23,683 bases of DNA, from assembly GCA_035316005.1 (NCBI GenBank), contig DATFXK010000314.1, positions 1-23,683 on the forward strand, read 5' to 3'. Position numbers and translations under genes: made by a program. The notes under the pieces were generated by a model. That model ran no database searches, had not been told where the DNA came from, and saw nothing but the letters and a program-made list of their open reading frames with translations. Positions within the stretch are counted from its first letter, which is position 1. Each line of letters starts with the position of its first letter. This DNA comes from JALZAA01 sp035316005. GTDB taxonomy: Bacteria; Actinomycetota; Acidimicrobiia; IMCC26256; JACDBD01. Positions 5,457-12,904 of this stretch are shown here, piece by piece.

Positions 5457-7301
5457 CTACCAGCTGCCGCCGCCTCCGCCCCCGGCACCCCCACCGGAGA
5501 AACCGCCGCCCGAGAACCCGCTCGAGCCCGAGGTCGACGGTGGAGTCGACGTCAGGGTGCCCGACGTCGACACTGTGAACCCGTCGATCGCGCTCGAGAA
5601 CGCGAAGAACGTGAACGGCGTCGACGAGATGTACCACGACGACGTGTCGGGCGGCTGATCGTCGAGACCCGAGAACGCCGCCGCCCACTTGCCGGTGGCG
5701 CCGAACACGATCGCGTACGGCAGGTACTCGGAGAAGAGGTTCTTCTGCTCGGCGAACCGGGCGCGTTCCTTCTCGGACTCGTTGATGAACCGGCGGAACC
5801 CCTCGGTCCGGCGCAGCACGGCCGTTCCTTTCGCGGTGCGTTGCGGCATCCAGTAGGCGCCGAACGTGAGCAGGATGCCGGCGACGAGGAGCGGGATGCC
5901 GAGCAGCGCGGCGTGCGTGAAGATGATGAGCAGCGTCATGAGCCCGGCGCCGGCGAGCAGGACGAGGACGCCGAGGCAGCCCCACTGCATCCGGGTCGCG
6001 GACGGCAACCGCACGAACCAACCTTGGGACTGCGCGTCCTCGATGAGCGCGCCCTGGATCTCCTCCATCTTGCTGTGGAAGGTGTAGCGCAGGTCGGAGA
6101 GCTGGACCTCGTTTCCGTCCTCGAACAACCCGTCGAGGAGCTTCCGCTCGTAGTCCTTGAGCTCGGCGTCGGGCTCCTTCTTCTTGGTGAGCTTCCAGTC
6201 CGGCTTGTGCATGAACCCGCCCTCGCCGGGGATCTCCTCGATCACGAGGTAGCCGCGCACGGCGAGGTCGACGATCGTGGCCGTCACGTCGAGCGGGTTA
6301 GCCGTGAAGTCGACGAGCGTGCCGAGCTGACCCGGCCGGAGGTTGTCGGGCGGGACGAACTCGACCGGCGTCTGCTCGTGGTGGAGGACGGGGACGTACT
6401 CCTCGGCGCCGCTGTCGCTCCCGTAGGCCTGGTCGACGGCCGAGCCGCGGTAGCGGCGGTCGCGGCCGAACCGGTACATGAGGAACGCGAACAGTAGGAT
6501 CACGAGGAAGAGCAGCGCACCGCCGACGCTGGCAGTCACGGGCGTGACCGAGAACGCCGTCGCGATGCTGAAGCGCTCCTCGAGGATCGGCTTGGGCGGC
6601 GGCACCGCTCCCTTCGGCATGACGACCACAACGGTCATGGCCGCCTGGGGCGGGATGTTGCTCTGGGTAAACGTCGCCGTCGTACCGCTGCTTGTGGCGC
6701 TTCCGCACGGGAGCGTCGAACGGAGGGGGCCGCTGAAGCAGGCGACCTGCGTGATGTCGGCGGGCGCCTCGACGGTGACGCTCGCCCGCTGGATCGGCAC
6801 CGTCCAGCCGGGGCCGATGGCGTTGAGGTTCAGCTCGTCGTGGTCCTCGAACCCGTTGAGCACGCCGCGCAGCGTGTAGGTGATGTCGTAGGTGTGCTGG
6901 CCGCTGATCGTGCGGTCGGGATCGCCGATCTTGATGCGCTTCAGCCCGACGCCGTCGACGTCGCCGCTCTCGAGCGTGTAGTCCGCCGGTGTCCCTTCCG
7001 ACGCCCGCACCGACTCGACCTGGATCGGGTACACGCGGTCGTGGTTGGTCTTGGGCGGGTAGTCGAACCGCACGGGGACGTCACGGAAGATGCCGTGCTT
7101 CGGGACGACGCCGAAGTCGTAGTCGATCGTCTCGTGCACCCGGACCAAGCCCGTCGACTCGATGCGAACGTCGACGACGTAGTTGCGGATCTGCTCGGGC
7201 CCGAACTGCGCCGTGGTTCCGGACGCGGCCGGAGCCGTAACGAGGAGGACCGCAACCGCCGCGGCCGGCAATCCCAGCAGCAGACCCCGCCCGACACGCA
7301 C
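5457..7301 (-). CDS. DUF2207 family membrane protein with glycine-rich C-terminus
   Basis: A 614-residue protein. It has an N-terminal signal sequence (about 1-28), an extracytoplasmic DUF2207 beta-rich domain (about 35-235), a membrane helix near 252-277, a soluble cytoplasmic region (about 280-435) and two more membrane helices near 440-485. The tail is rich in Ser and Gly and ends in a run of Gly followed by Ser-Trp, a hallmark of DUF2207 (YciQ-like) proteins. Function in the family is unknown; a role at the cell envelope is inferred from topology. The GTG at 7301 has TAGATT (plus 7308-7313) 6 nt upstream, fitting a leaderless start. It is convergent with marR (6-bp gap) and divergent from the kinase gene at 7355. 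Confidence 0.88.
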   Translation of the reverse strand: MRVGRGLLLGLPAAAVAVLLVTAPAASGTTAQFGPEQIRNYVVDVRIESTGLVRVHETIDYDFGVVPKHGIFRDVPVRFDYPPKTNHDRVYPIQVESVRASEGTPADYTLESGDVDGVGLKRIKIGDPDRTISGQHTYDITYTLRGVLNGFEDHDELNLNAIGPGWTVPIQRASVTVEAPADITQVACFSGPLRSTLPCGSATSSGTTATFTQSNIPPQAAMTVVVVMPKGAVPPPKPILEERFSIATAFSVTPVTASVGGALLFLVILLFAFLMYRFGRDRRYRGSAVDQAYGSDSGAEEYVPVLHHEQTPVEFVPPDNLRPGQLGTLVDFTANPLDVTATIVDLAVRGYLVIEEIPGEGGFMHKPDWKLTKKKEPDAELKDYERKLLDGLFEDGNEVQLSDLRYTFHSKMEEIQGALIEDAQSQGWFVRLPSATRMQWGCLGVLVLLAGAGLMTLLIIFTHAALLGIPLLVAGILLTFGAYWMPQRTAKGTAVLRRTEGFRRFINESEKERARFAEQKNLFSEYLPYAIVFGATGKWAAAFSGLDDQPPDTSSWYISSTPFTFFAFSSAIDGFTVSTSGTLTSTPPSTSGSSGFSGGGFSGGGAGGGGGGSW

Positions 7302-7307
7302 GGCGGG

Positions 7308-7346
7308 AATCTAACCGCCGGCCGGCGCAGTACGTCGGGCTACCGT
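7308..7346. promoter_or_regulatory. Divergent leaderless promoters (DUF2207 / APH kinase)
   Basis: Within the 53-bp gap, TAGATT on the minus strand (7313 to 7308) sits 6 nt before the GTG at 7301. TACCGT on the plus strand (7341-7346) sits 8 nt before the GTG at 7355. No Shine-Dalgarno sequence is visible for either gene. Confidence 0.45.
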
Positions 7347-7354
7347 TCGACGCC

Positions 7355-8344
7355 GTGCCCGCACGCATCGACACCGAGCTGCTCGCGGCCGCGCTCGCCC
7401 GGTATCTCGGGCAGGCGGTGACGATCGAGGGCGTGCGACGCCTGTCGGGCGGCGCGTCCCGCGAGACGTGGTCGTTCGACGCGGTGGTCGCCGACGGCAC
7501 CCGCCACGGGCTCGTGTTGCGCCGTGACCCCGGCGGCTCGGTCGGGCGCTCGGAGCGGTCCGTCGAGTTCGCGCTCCTGGCCGCGGCCCACGACGGCGGC
7601 GTCGCCACGCCCCGGGTGTGGTTCCTGCTCGAGGCGGACGACGGCCTCGGCTCGGGCTTCGTGATGGAGCGAATCGAGGGCGAGACGATCCCGCGTCGCA
7701 TCCTGCGTGACGACGCCTATGCCGCCGCCCGGCCCGAGCTCGCGCACCAGTGCGGCGAGCAGGCGGCCCGCATCCACGCCCTCGACCCGGCGCAGCTGCC
7801 GGCGCTCCCGGTGCAGGGCGCGCGCGAGCAGATCGAGCTCTACCGCGGCTACCTCGACGGCTTCGGCGAGCCCCACCCCGCGTTCGAGCTCGGATTCCGC
7901 TGGCTCGCCGACCACTCGCCCCCCGACCCGCCCCGCCCCGAGCTGGTCCACGGCGACTTCCGCAACGGGAACCTCGTGGTCGGGCCGGACGGCGTCCGCG
8001 CCGTGCTCGACTGGGAGCTCGCGCACCTCGGCGACCCGGTCGAGGACCTGGGCTGGCTGTGCGTGAAGTCATGGCGTTTCGGTGTGACCGACCAGCCCGT
8101 AGGCGGTTTCGGCGCGGTGAGCGATCTGCTCGCGGCCTACCGGTCCGCCGGCGGTCGCGACGTCGACCCGGTCGAGCTCCGCTACTGGGAGGCGATGGGC
8201 ACGCTCAAGTGGGGCGTGATCTGCGAGGTCCAGGCCTTCACCCATCTCCAGGGCGCGGTCCGCTCGGTGGAGCTGGCCACTCTCGGCCGCCGCGTCGCCG
8301 AGATGGAGTGGGACCTCCTCGAGCTGCTCGACGGGAACGCGTGA
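7355..8344 (+). CDS. APH/ACAD10-like phosphotransferase (aminoglycoside-phosphotransferase fold kinase)
   Basis: A 329-residue APH-fold kinase. The Brenner motif HGDFRNGN (199-206) holds catalytic base D201 and metal-ligand N206. DWELAHLGDP (219-228) holds the DFG-equivalent D219. SGGASRETW (31-39) corresponds to the nucleotide-binding loop. It resembles the kinase half of the ACAD10/ACAD11 proteins more than antibiotic kinases, because it has the ELAHLGDP-type segment and a DUF6285 partner. In ACAD10/11 the kinase is thought to phosphorylate 4-hydroxyacyl-CoA before the dehydrogenase removes phosphate. Its TGA shares one base with the ATG of the next gene (TGATG), so the two are translationally coupled. 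Drug resistance is unlikely. The substrate is inferred. Confidence 0.88.
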   Translation: MPARIDTELLAAALARYLGQAVTIEGVRRLSGGASRETWSFDAVVADGTRHGLVLRRDPGGSVGRSERSVEFALLAAAHDGGVATPRVWFLLEADDGLGSGFVMERIEGETIPRRILRDDAYAAARPELAHQCGEQAARIHALDPAQLPALPVQGAREQIELYRGYLDGFGEPHPAFELGFRWLADHSPPDPPRPELVHGDFRNGNLVVGPDGVRAVLDWELAHLGDPVEDLGWLCVKSWRFGVTDQPVGGFGAVSDLLAAYRSAGGRDVDPVELRYWEAMGTLKWGVICEVQAFTHLQGAVRSVELATLGRRVAEMEWDLLELLDGNA

Positions 8345-8706
8345 TGCAGGACCGACCCACCGCCGTCGAGCTCCTCGAAGCAATCCGTGAGTTCCTGGAA
8401 CAGGACGTCATGCCCGCCGTCGAGGGCCGGGTGCAGTTCCACACGCGGGTGGCGGTCAACGCGCTCGGGATGCTCGAACGGGAGCTCCGGCTCGGCCCCG
8501 AGCTCGACGCCGCCGAGCGCGCCCGGCTCGGTGCGCTGCTCGGCTACGACGCCGACGTCGCCACGCTCACCGCCGAACTGGCCGCCCGCATCCGGGACGG
8601 GTCGCTCGACGACCGGCACGACGAGGTCGTCGCCGCCGTGCGGGCGTCGGTCCGGGCGAAGCTCCTGGTCGCGAACCCGGACTACATGGGAGACCACGTC
8701 GGGTAG
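8344..8706 (+). CDS. DUF6285 family protein, partner of the APH-like kinase
   Basis: A 120-residue, mostly alpha-helical acidic protein opening with MQDRPTAVELLEAIREFLE. This pattern, with VQFHTRVAVNALGMLERE near residues 31-48 and a C-terminal ANPDY segment, is typical of the small DUF6285 proteins found next to APH-like kinases in actinobacteria and proteobacteria. It starts on the last base of the kinase stop codon, so it is surely co-expressed and coupled. The frame is open far upstream through the kinase gene, but that part is an out-of-frame artefact. Function is unknown; the pairing suggests a subunit or accessory factor (inference). Its TAG stop overlaps the -10 box of the exonuclease gene. 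Confidence 0.82.
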   Translation: MQDRPTAVELLEAIREFLEQDVMPAVEGRVQFHTRVAVNALGMLERELRLGPELDAAERARLGALLGYDADVATLTAELAARIRDGSLDDRHDEVVAAVRASVRAKLLVANPDYMGDHVG

Positions 8707-8709
8707 GTT
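8704..8709 (+). promoter_or_regulatory. -10 element of the exonuclease III gene (leaderless)
   Basis: TAGGTT lies 6 nt before the ATG at 8716 and overlaps the stop codon of the DUF6285 gene. With only 9 bp between genes, it would allow separate transcription of the DNA-repair gene from within the preceding operon. Confidence 0.4.
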
Positions 8710-8715
8710 CCGAAG

Positions 8716-9510
8716 ATGGTGCGCTTCGCCACCTGGAACGTGAACTCGCTCAAGGCCCGCCTTCCCCGGGTCGAGGACTGGCTGCAGTACGCGCATCCCG
8801 ACGTGGTCTGCCTGCAGGAGACGAAGCTCTCCGACGACTCGTTCCCGCAGCTGACGTTCCAGACGCTCGGCTACGACTCGGTGCACCACGGGCCCGGGCA
8901 GTGGAACGGCGTCGCCATCCTGTCCCGCGCCGGCATCGGCGACGTGACCTCGGGCTTCGACGGCACCGAGCTCGTCGACCCGTACGAAGGCGACGCCCGG
9001 TTGCTGTCCGCCATGTGCGGCGGCGTCCGCGTGATCTGTGCCTACGTCCCCAACGGCCGGAAGGTCGGCAGCGAGTTCTATGAGCGCAAGCTGGCGTGGC
9101 TCGAGTGTCTCCACGACTGGATCGCCGCCACCTACAAGCCGACGGACCCGATCGTGATGATGGGCGACTTCAACGTCGCCCCCGAGGACCTCGACCTGTG
9201 GTCGCCGGAGGCGTTCGTCGGCGACACGCACGTCACCGAGCCCGAGCGCGCCGCGGTCGCGCGCCTGCGCGACTGGGGCTTTGTCGACGCCTTCCGCGCC
9301 CTGTACCCGCAGGACAAGCTGTTCACGTATTGGGACTACCGGCGGGGCGACTTCCACGAGCACCGAGGCATGCGCATCGATCTCGCCTACGTGACCGAGC
9401 CGCTCGTCGACCGCATCCGTTGGGCCCTAGTGGACCGGTTCGCCCGCAAGGGCAAGCTGCCGTCCGACCACGCGCCGCTCTTCGTCGACATCGACACCGC
9501 CGCCGGCTGA
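8716..9510 (+). CDS. xth: Exodeoxyribonuclease III / AP endonuclease
   Basis: A 264-residue enzyme of the ExoIII/APE1 endonuclease-exonuclease-phosphatase family, the usual length. It cuts DNA at abasic sites in base-excision repair and removes 3' blocks. Active-site residues are all visible: N8 or N10 (WNVNS), E35 (LQETK, metal ligand), Y110 (AYVPNG), D151 and N153 (GDFNVAP), and the D251-H252 pair (SDHAPL). No signal peptide; cytoplasmic. The start has no Shine-Dalgarno but has a -10-like TAGGTT 6 nt upstream. It is downstream of the kinase-DUF6285 pair, with no obvious functional link. Confidence 0.95.
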   Translation: MVRFATWNVNSLKARLPRVEDWLQYAHPDVVCLQETKLSDDSFPQLTFQTLGYDSVHHGPGQWNGVAILSRAGIGDVTSGFDGTELVDPYEGDARLLSAMCGGVRVICAYVPNGRKVGSEFYERKLAWLECLHDWIAATYKPTDPIVMMGDFNVAPEDLDLWSPEAFVGDTHVTEPERAAVARLRDWGFVDAFRALYPQDKLFTYWDYRRGDFHEHRGMRIDLAYVTEPLVDRIRWALVDRFARKGKLPSDHAPLFVDIDTAAG

Positions 9511-9529
9511 TCTCGTCGACTGATCGGCG

Positions 9530-9535
9530 TACGGT
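9530..9535 (+). promoter_or_regulatory. -10 element of the NTF2-like gene (leaderless)
   Basis: TACGGT lies exactly 7 nt before the GTG at 9543, in the 32-bp gap after the exonuclease gene. It matches the TAnnnT pattern seen before several other starts here. No Shine-Dalgarno is present. Confidence 0.4.
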
Positions 9536-9542
9536 GGGCGCC

Positions 9543-9890
9543 GTGACCGACGCCGAGACGAACGACCTCATCGCCCGCTTCAACGACGCCTGGGGTGCCC
9601 ACGACCTCGACGCCACCCTCACGCTCTGCGCCGACGACTGCGTCTTCGAGAGCACCGGCCCCTCGCCCGACGGGGAACGCCACGAAGGCCAGGACGCGGT
9701 TCGCGCCGCGTGGAAGCCGATCTTCGACGATGCCGACGCGAACTTCATCACCGAGGACGCGTTCCCGGCTGGCGACCGGTACGTGCAGCGGTGGCGCTAC
9801 GACTGGGGCGATGGCCACGTGCGCGGCGTCGACGTGTTCCGGGTCCGCGACGGCAAGGTCGCCGAGAAGCTCTCCTACGTGAAGGGCTGA
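9543..9890 (+). CDS. NTF2-like / SnoaL-like family protein
   Basis: A 115-residue protein with the fold signature of the NTF2/SnoaL/ketosteroid-isomerase superfamily: an N-terminal helix (LIARFNDAWGAHDLDATL, about 9-26), the CADDCVFES strand, a GQDAVRAAW helix (about 49-57), and the end DVFRVRDGKVAEKLSYVKG. Members act as isomerases, cyclases, dehydratases or ligand binders, and sequence alone does not reveal which. The GTG at 9543 is chosen because it gives a standard-length domain and has TACGGT 7 nt upstream; the open frame further upstream lies antiphase to the exonuclease gene. Confidence 0.8.
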   Translation: MTDAETNDLIARFNDAWGAHDLDATLTLCADDCVFESTGPSPDGERHEGQDAVRAAWKPIFDDADANFITEDAFPAGDRYVQRWRYDWGDGHVRGVDVFRVRDGKVAEKLSYVKG

Positions 9891-9970
9891 CGGCGGGCGC
9901 CGTCCCCCCGGACCCCTGTGACCCACGTCATCTAGGCAGGAGCAGCGGGCAGGCACATGATGACGATGAC

Positions 9971-9983
9971 TTATCACTGATAA
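9971..9983. promoter_or_regulatory. Palindromic operator candidate upstream of the MMPL-TetR-oxygenase operon
   Basis: TTATCA-C-TGATAA is a perfect 13-bp palindrome; outer GA and TC bases extend it to 19 bp with one mismatch. It lies 21 bp before the GTG at 10005 in an AT-rich patch of a 114-bp gap that otherwise shows nothing recognisable. A GGAG Shine-Dalgarno follows at 9996-9999. The TetR gene two positions down the operon is the natural candidate to bind it. Confidence 0.55.
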
Positions 9984-10004
9984 CTCACTCCATCCGGAGC
10001 TGCT

Positions 10005-12245
10005 GTGCTCGCACGACTCGGTCGCTTCTCGGTCGCCCGTCGCAAGTCGGTGCTCGTCGGTACGGTCGTGTTCTTTCTCGTCGCCGCCGGTCTCGGCGGC
10101 GGTGTCGCCTCTCGTCTGAGCAGCGGCGGCTTCGACGACCCGTCGTCGGAGTCGTCCCGGGCCGCGAACCAGATCAAGCACGAGTTCGGGAAGCAACAGC
10201 CGGACCTCGTCTTCCTCGTCACGGCGAGGAGCGGCACGGTCGACGACGCCGCCGTCGGCGCCGCCGCCGAGGCGCTGACGAACAGGCTGGCGGCGGAGAA
10301 GAAGGTCGCCCGCGCCCTCTCCTATTGGAGTCTGGGAAGCCCGCCGCCCCTGAAGAGCAAGGACGGTCGCCAGGCGCTCGTACTCGTCTCGATGCACGGG
10401 AGTGAAGACAAGGTCCAGGAGGCGGCGCGAGATCTCTCGCCGAGATACGGGCGCGACACGAGCGCGTTCACCGTGCGCGTCGGCGGCTTCGCCGAGGTGT
10501 TCCGGCAGGTGAACCACCAGGTCGAGGCGGACCTCCTGCGGGCCGAGCTCATCGCGTTCCCGATCACGCTCCTGCTGATGATCCTCGTCTTCGGCAGCCT
10601 CGTCGCCGCCGGCCTCCCGCTCGTGGTCGGCCTGGTCGCGATCGTCGGCACGTTCCTCGTCCTCTTGATCGTCTCCTCGCTCACCGAGGTGTCGATCTTC
10701 GCCCTGAATCTGACAACTGGAATGGGGCTCGGGCTGGCCATCGATTACAGCCTGTTCATCGTCTCGCGGTACCGCGAGGAGCTCCACAACGGGCTCGCGC
10801 CCAACGAAGCCGTCGTGCGCACGGTGCAGACGGCCGGGAAGACGGTCGCGTTCAGCGCGCTCACCGTCGCGGTTGCCCTCGCCGCGCTGCTCGTGTTTCC
10901 CCTCGCCTTCCTGCGGTCGTTCGCGTACGCCGGCATCGGGGTCGCGCTCCTAGCGGGTGTCGTGGCCGTCGTCAGCCTGCCTGCCCTTCTCGCGATCCTG
11001 GGGCCGAAGGTGAACTCGCTGCGCTTGTTGCGACGCGATCCCAAACCCGTCGGCGAAGGTGTCTGGCACCGGATCGCGATGTTCGTGATGCGTCGCCCTG
11101 TGCCCGTCGCGGTGGCCGTGATCGCGTTGTTGGTCTTGCTGGGCCTGCCGTTCCTCCGGATCCAGTTCGGCCTTCCCGACGACCGGGTGCTCCCGTCGAG
11201 CGCGTCGAGCCGGCAGGTGCAGGACGACCTCCGCGAACGCTTCGCCTCGAACGAGGCCCTCACGCTCCAGGTCGTCGCAACGAACATCGGTGATCCGGCG
11301 ACGCGCGCCGATGAGATCGACCGATACGCAATCGCGTTGTCACGGACGCCGGGCGCCGCACGCGTCGACGCGCTCACCGGCAGCTACATCAAAGGTCAGC
11401 AGGTCGCCGAACCCGGGCCGCTCGGCGCCCGCTTCGCGGCCCGCGACGCGACGTGGCTGTCCGTCGTCCCCTCCGTCGAGCCGTACTCCGATGCCGGCGA
11501 GCGGCTCGCCAAGGCGGTGCGCGCCACCGCCGCGCCTTTCCCGGTCCTCGTCACCGGCAATTCGGCCGAGCTCGTCGACTCGAAGGCGTCCCTCTTCTCC
11601 CGGCTGCCGCTCGCGGCCGGACTCATCGCGGCGGCAACGTTCGTGCTGCTCTTCCTCATGTTCGGGAGCCTCCTCGTCCCGATCAAGGCGCTCGTCCTGA
11701 ACGTGCTGAGCCTGAGCGCCACGTTCGGCGCGCTCGTGTGGATCTTCCAGGACGGCCATCTCTCGGGCGTCCTCGACTTCACCCCCACCGGAACACTCCC
11801 GGCAACCGTCCCGCTGCTGTTGTTCTGCCTCGCGTTCGGGCTCTCGATGGACTACGAGGTCTTCCTGCTCTCGAGAATCAAGGAAGAGCACGACCGCACC
11901 CACGACAACCCGAGGTCTGTCGCCGTTGGCCTCGAGCGCACCGGCCGCATCGTCACCGCCGCCGCCGTGCTCATCAGCGTCGTGTTCATCGCGTTCGCGA
12001 CGTCCGGCGTGTCGTTCATCAAGATCTTCGGCCTCGGCCTCACGATCGCGGTGCTGATGGACGCCTTCGTGATCCGGGCGACACTGGTGCCTGCGTTCAT
12101 GCGCATCGCGGGCGAGGCGAACTGGTGGGCGCCGCGCTGGATGCGACGCATCCACGAGCGGATCGGGATCAGCGAGACCGAGGAGCCCGCGCCCGAGCCC
12201 TCGGCCGCGGAGGAACAGGTTCGCGAACCGGTCGGATCACGATGA
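10005..12245 (+). CDS. MMPL-family RND transporter (MmpL-like exporter)
   Basis: A 746-residue RND-superfamily exporter with about twelve membrane helices in two repeats. Each repeat has a helix, a large extracytoplasmic domain, then five helices. The proton-relay Asp-Tyr pairs are present in both halves: GLAIDYSLF (D247) and FGLSMDYEVF (about D616). MMPL proteins use the proton gradient to export lipids or hydrophobic compounds; the mycobacterial relatives carry cell-envelope lipids. The GTG at 10005 has GGAG 5 nt upstream. Its stop overlaps the TetR start by 4 bp (ATGA), so this is the first gene of a coupled operon with a carotenoid oxygenase. The substrate is unknown; a terpenoid or apocarotenoid is suggested by context. 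Confidence 0.92.
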   Translation: MLARLGRFSVARRKSVLVGTVVFFLVAAGLGGGVASRLSSGGFDDPSSESSRAANQIKHEFGKQQPDLVFLVTARSGTVDDAAVGAAAEALTNRLAAEKKVARALSYWSLGSPPPLKSKDGRQALVLVSMHGSEDKVQEAARDLSPRYGRDTSAFTVRVGGFAEVFRQVNHQVEADLLRAELIAFPITLLLMILVFGSLVAAGLPLVVGLVAIVGTFLVLLIVSSLTEVSIFALNLTTGMGLGLAIDYSLFIVSRYREELHNGLAPNEAVVRTVQTAGKTVAFSALTVAVALAALLVFPLAFLRSFAYAGIGVALLAGVVAVVSLPALLAILGPKVNSLRLLRRDPKPVGEGVWHRIAMFVMRRPVPVAVAVIALLVLLGLPFLRIQFGLPDDRVLPSSASSRQVQDDLRERFASNEALTLQVVATNIGDPATRADEIDRYAIALSRTPGAARVDALTGSYIKGQQVAEPGPLGARFAARDATWLSVVPSVEPYSDAGERLAKAVRATAAPFPVLVTGNSAELVDSKASLFSRLPLAAGLIAAATFVLLFLMFGSLLVPIKALVLNVLSLSATFGALVWIFQDGHLSGVLDFTPTGTLPATVPLLLFCLAFGLSMDYEVFLLSRIKEEHDRTHDNPRSVAVGLERTGRIVTAAAVLISVVFIAFATSGVSFIKIFGLGLTIAVLMDAFVIRATLVPAFMRIAGEANWWAPRWMRRIHERIGISETEEPAPEPSAAEEQVREPVGSR

Positions 12246-12904
12246 CTGCCGTGCGCGAGTCCGCCGCGAAATCCCGTCCGCGGTCCCGCCGCGGCGAGGG
12301 CGAGACTCTGCGGGAGGACCTCCTCGCCGCGACCGAGGAGCTGATGATCAAGACGGGCAGCGCGGACGCAGTGTCGATCCGCGCCATCGCCGACGCCGTG
12401 GGCGTCACGCCGCCGTCGATCTATCTCCACTTCGCGGACAAGAGCTCGTTGATCCTCGCCGTCTGCGAGCGGCACTTCGAAGTGTTCGACTCGATCATCG
12501 AAGAAGCCGGGCGGTCGACCGGCGACCCCGTCGAGAGCCTGCGTCGACGTGGCCGCGCGTACGTGCGCTTCGGCCTCGAGAACCCCGAGCCGTACCGCAT
12601 CCTCTTCATGACCCGCGCCGAAGGCGCGCGGCAGTACGACGTGCTCGTCGGCGCGGGCGGGCGCGCGTTCCAGCACCTAGTCGACGCCGTGCAGCGCTGC
12701 ATCGACGCCGGCGCCTTCCGGCCGGTCGACGCCGTGCTGGCGGCGACCGGCGTGTGGACCGCCGTCCACGGCGTCACCTCGCTCCTCATCTCGCTCCCGG
12801 GCTTCCCGTGGCCCGACGTCGACGCCCTCGTCGACCACGTCTGCGACATCGAGATCCGCGGGCTGAACGAACCCGTCCCCGAACTCCAAGGAGGTGCCTC
12901 GTGA
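12242..12904 (+). CDS. TetR-family transcriptional regulator
   Basis: A 220-residue TetR/AcrR regulator. The N-terminal helix-turn-helix (about 25-72) contains SIRAIADAVGVTPPSIYLHF and the usual ADKSSL follow-on; a ligand-binding domain follows. An Arg/Lys-rich tail precedes the HTH (SRPRSRRGEG). It overlaps the MMPL stop and the oxygenase start by 4 bp each, so all three are translated from one message. A repressor inside its own target operon gives feedback control; a perfect palindrome at 9971-9983 is the probable site. The C-terminal domain resembles the TetR_C_13/WHG type seen in lipid- or drug-linked regulators (weak recognition). Confidence 0.9.
   Translation: MTAVRESAAKSRPRSRRGEGETLREDLLAATEELMIKTGSADAVSIRAIADAVGVTPPSIYLHFADKSSLILAVCERHFEVFDSIIEEAGRSTGDPVESLRRRGRAYVRFGLENPEPYRILFMTRAEGARQYDVLVGAGGRAFQHLVDAVQRCIDAGAFRPVDAVLAATGVWTAVHGVTSLLISLPGFPWPDVDALVDHVCDIEIRGLNEPVPELQGGAS

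Noticed and set aside
7355..8344. Antibiotic-resistance aminoglycoside kinase
   Set aside because: The fold is shared, but the DUF6285 partner and ACAD10-like motifs point to acyl-CoA or hydroxy-acid metabolism.
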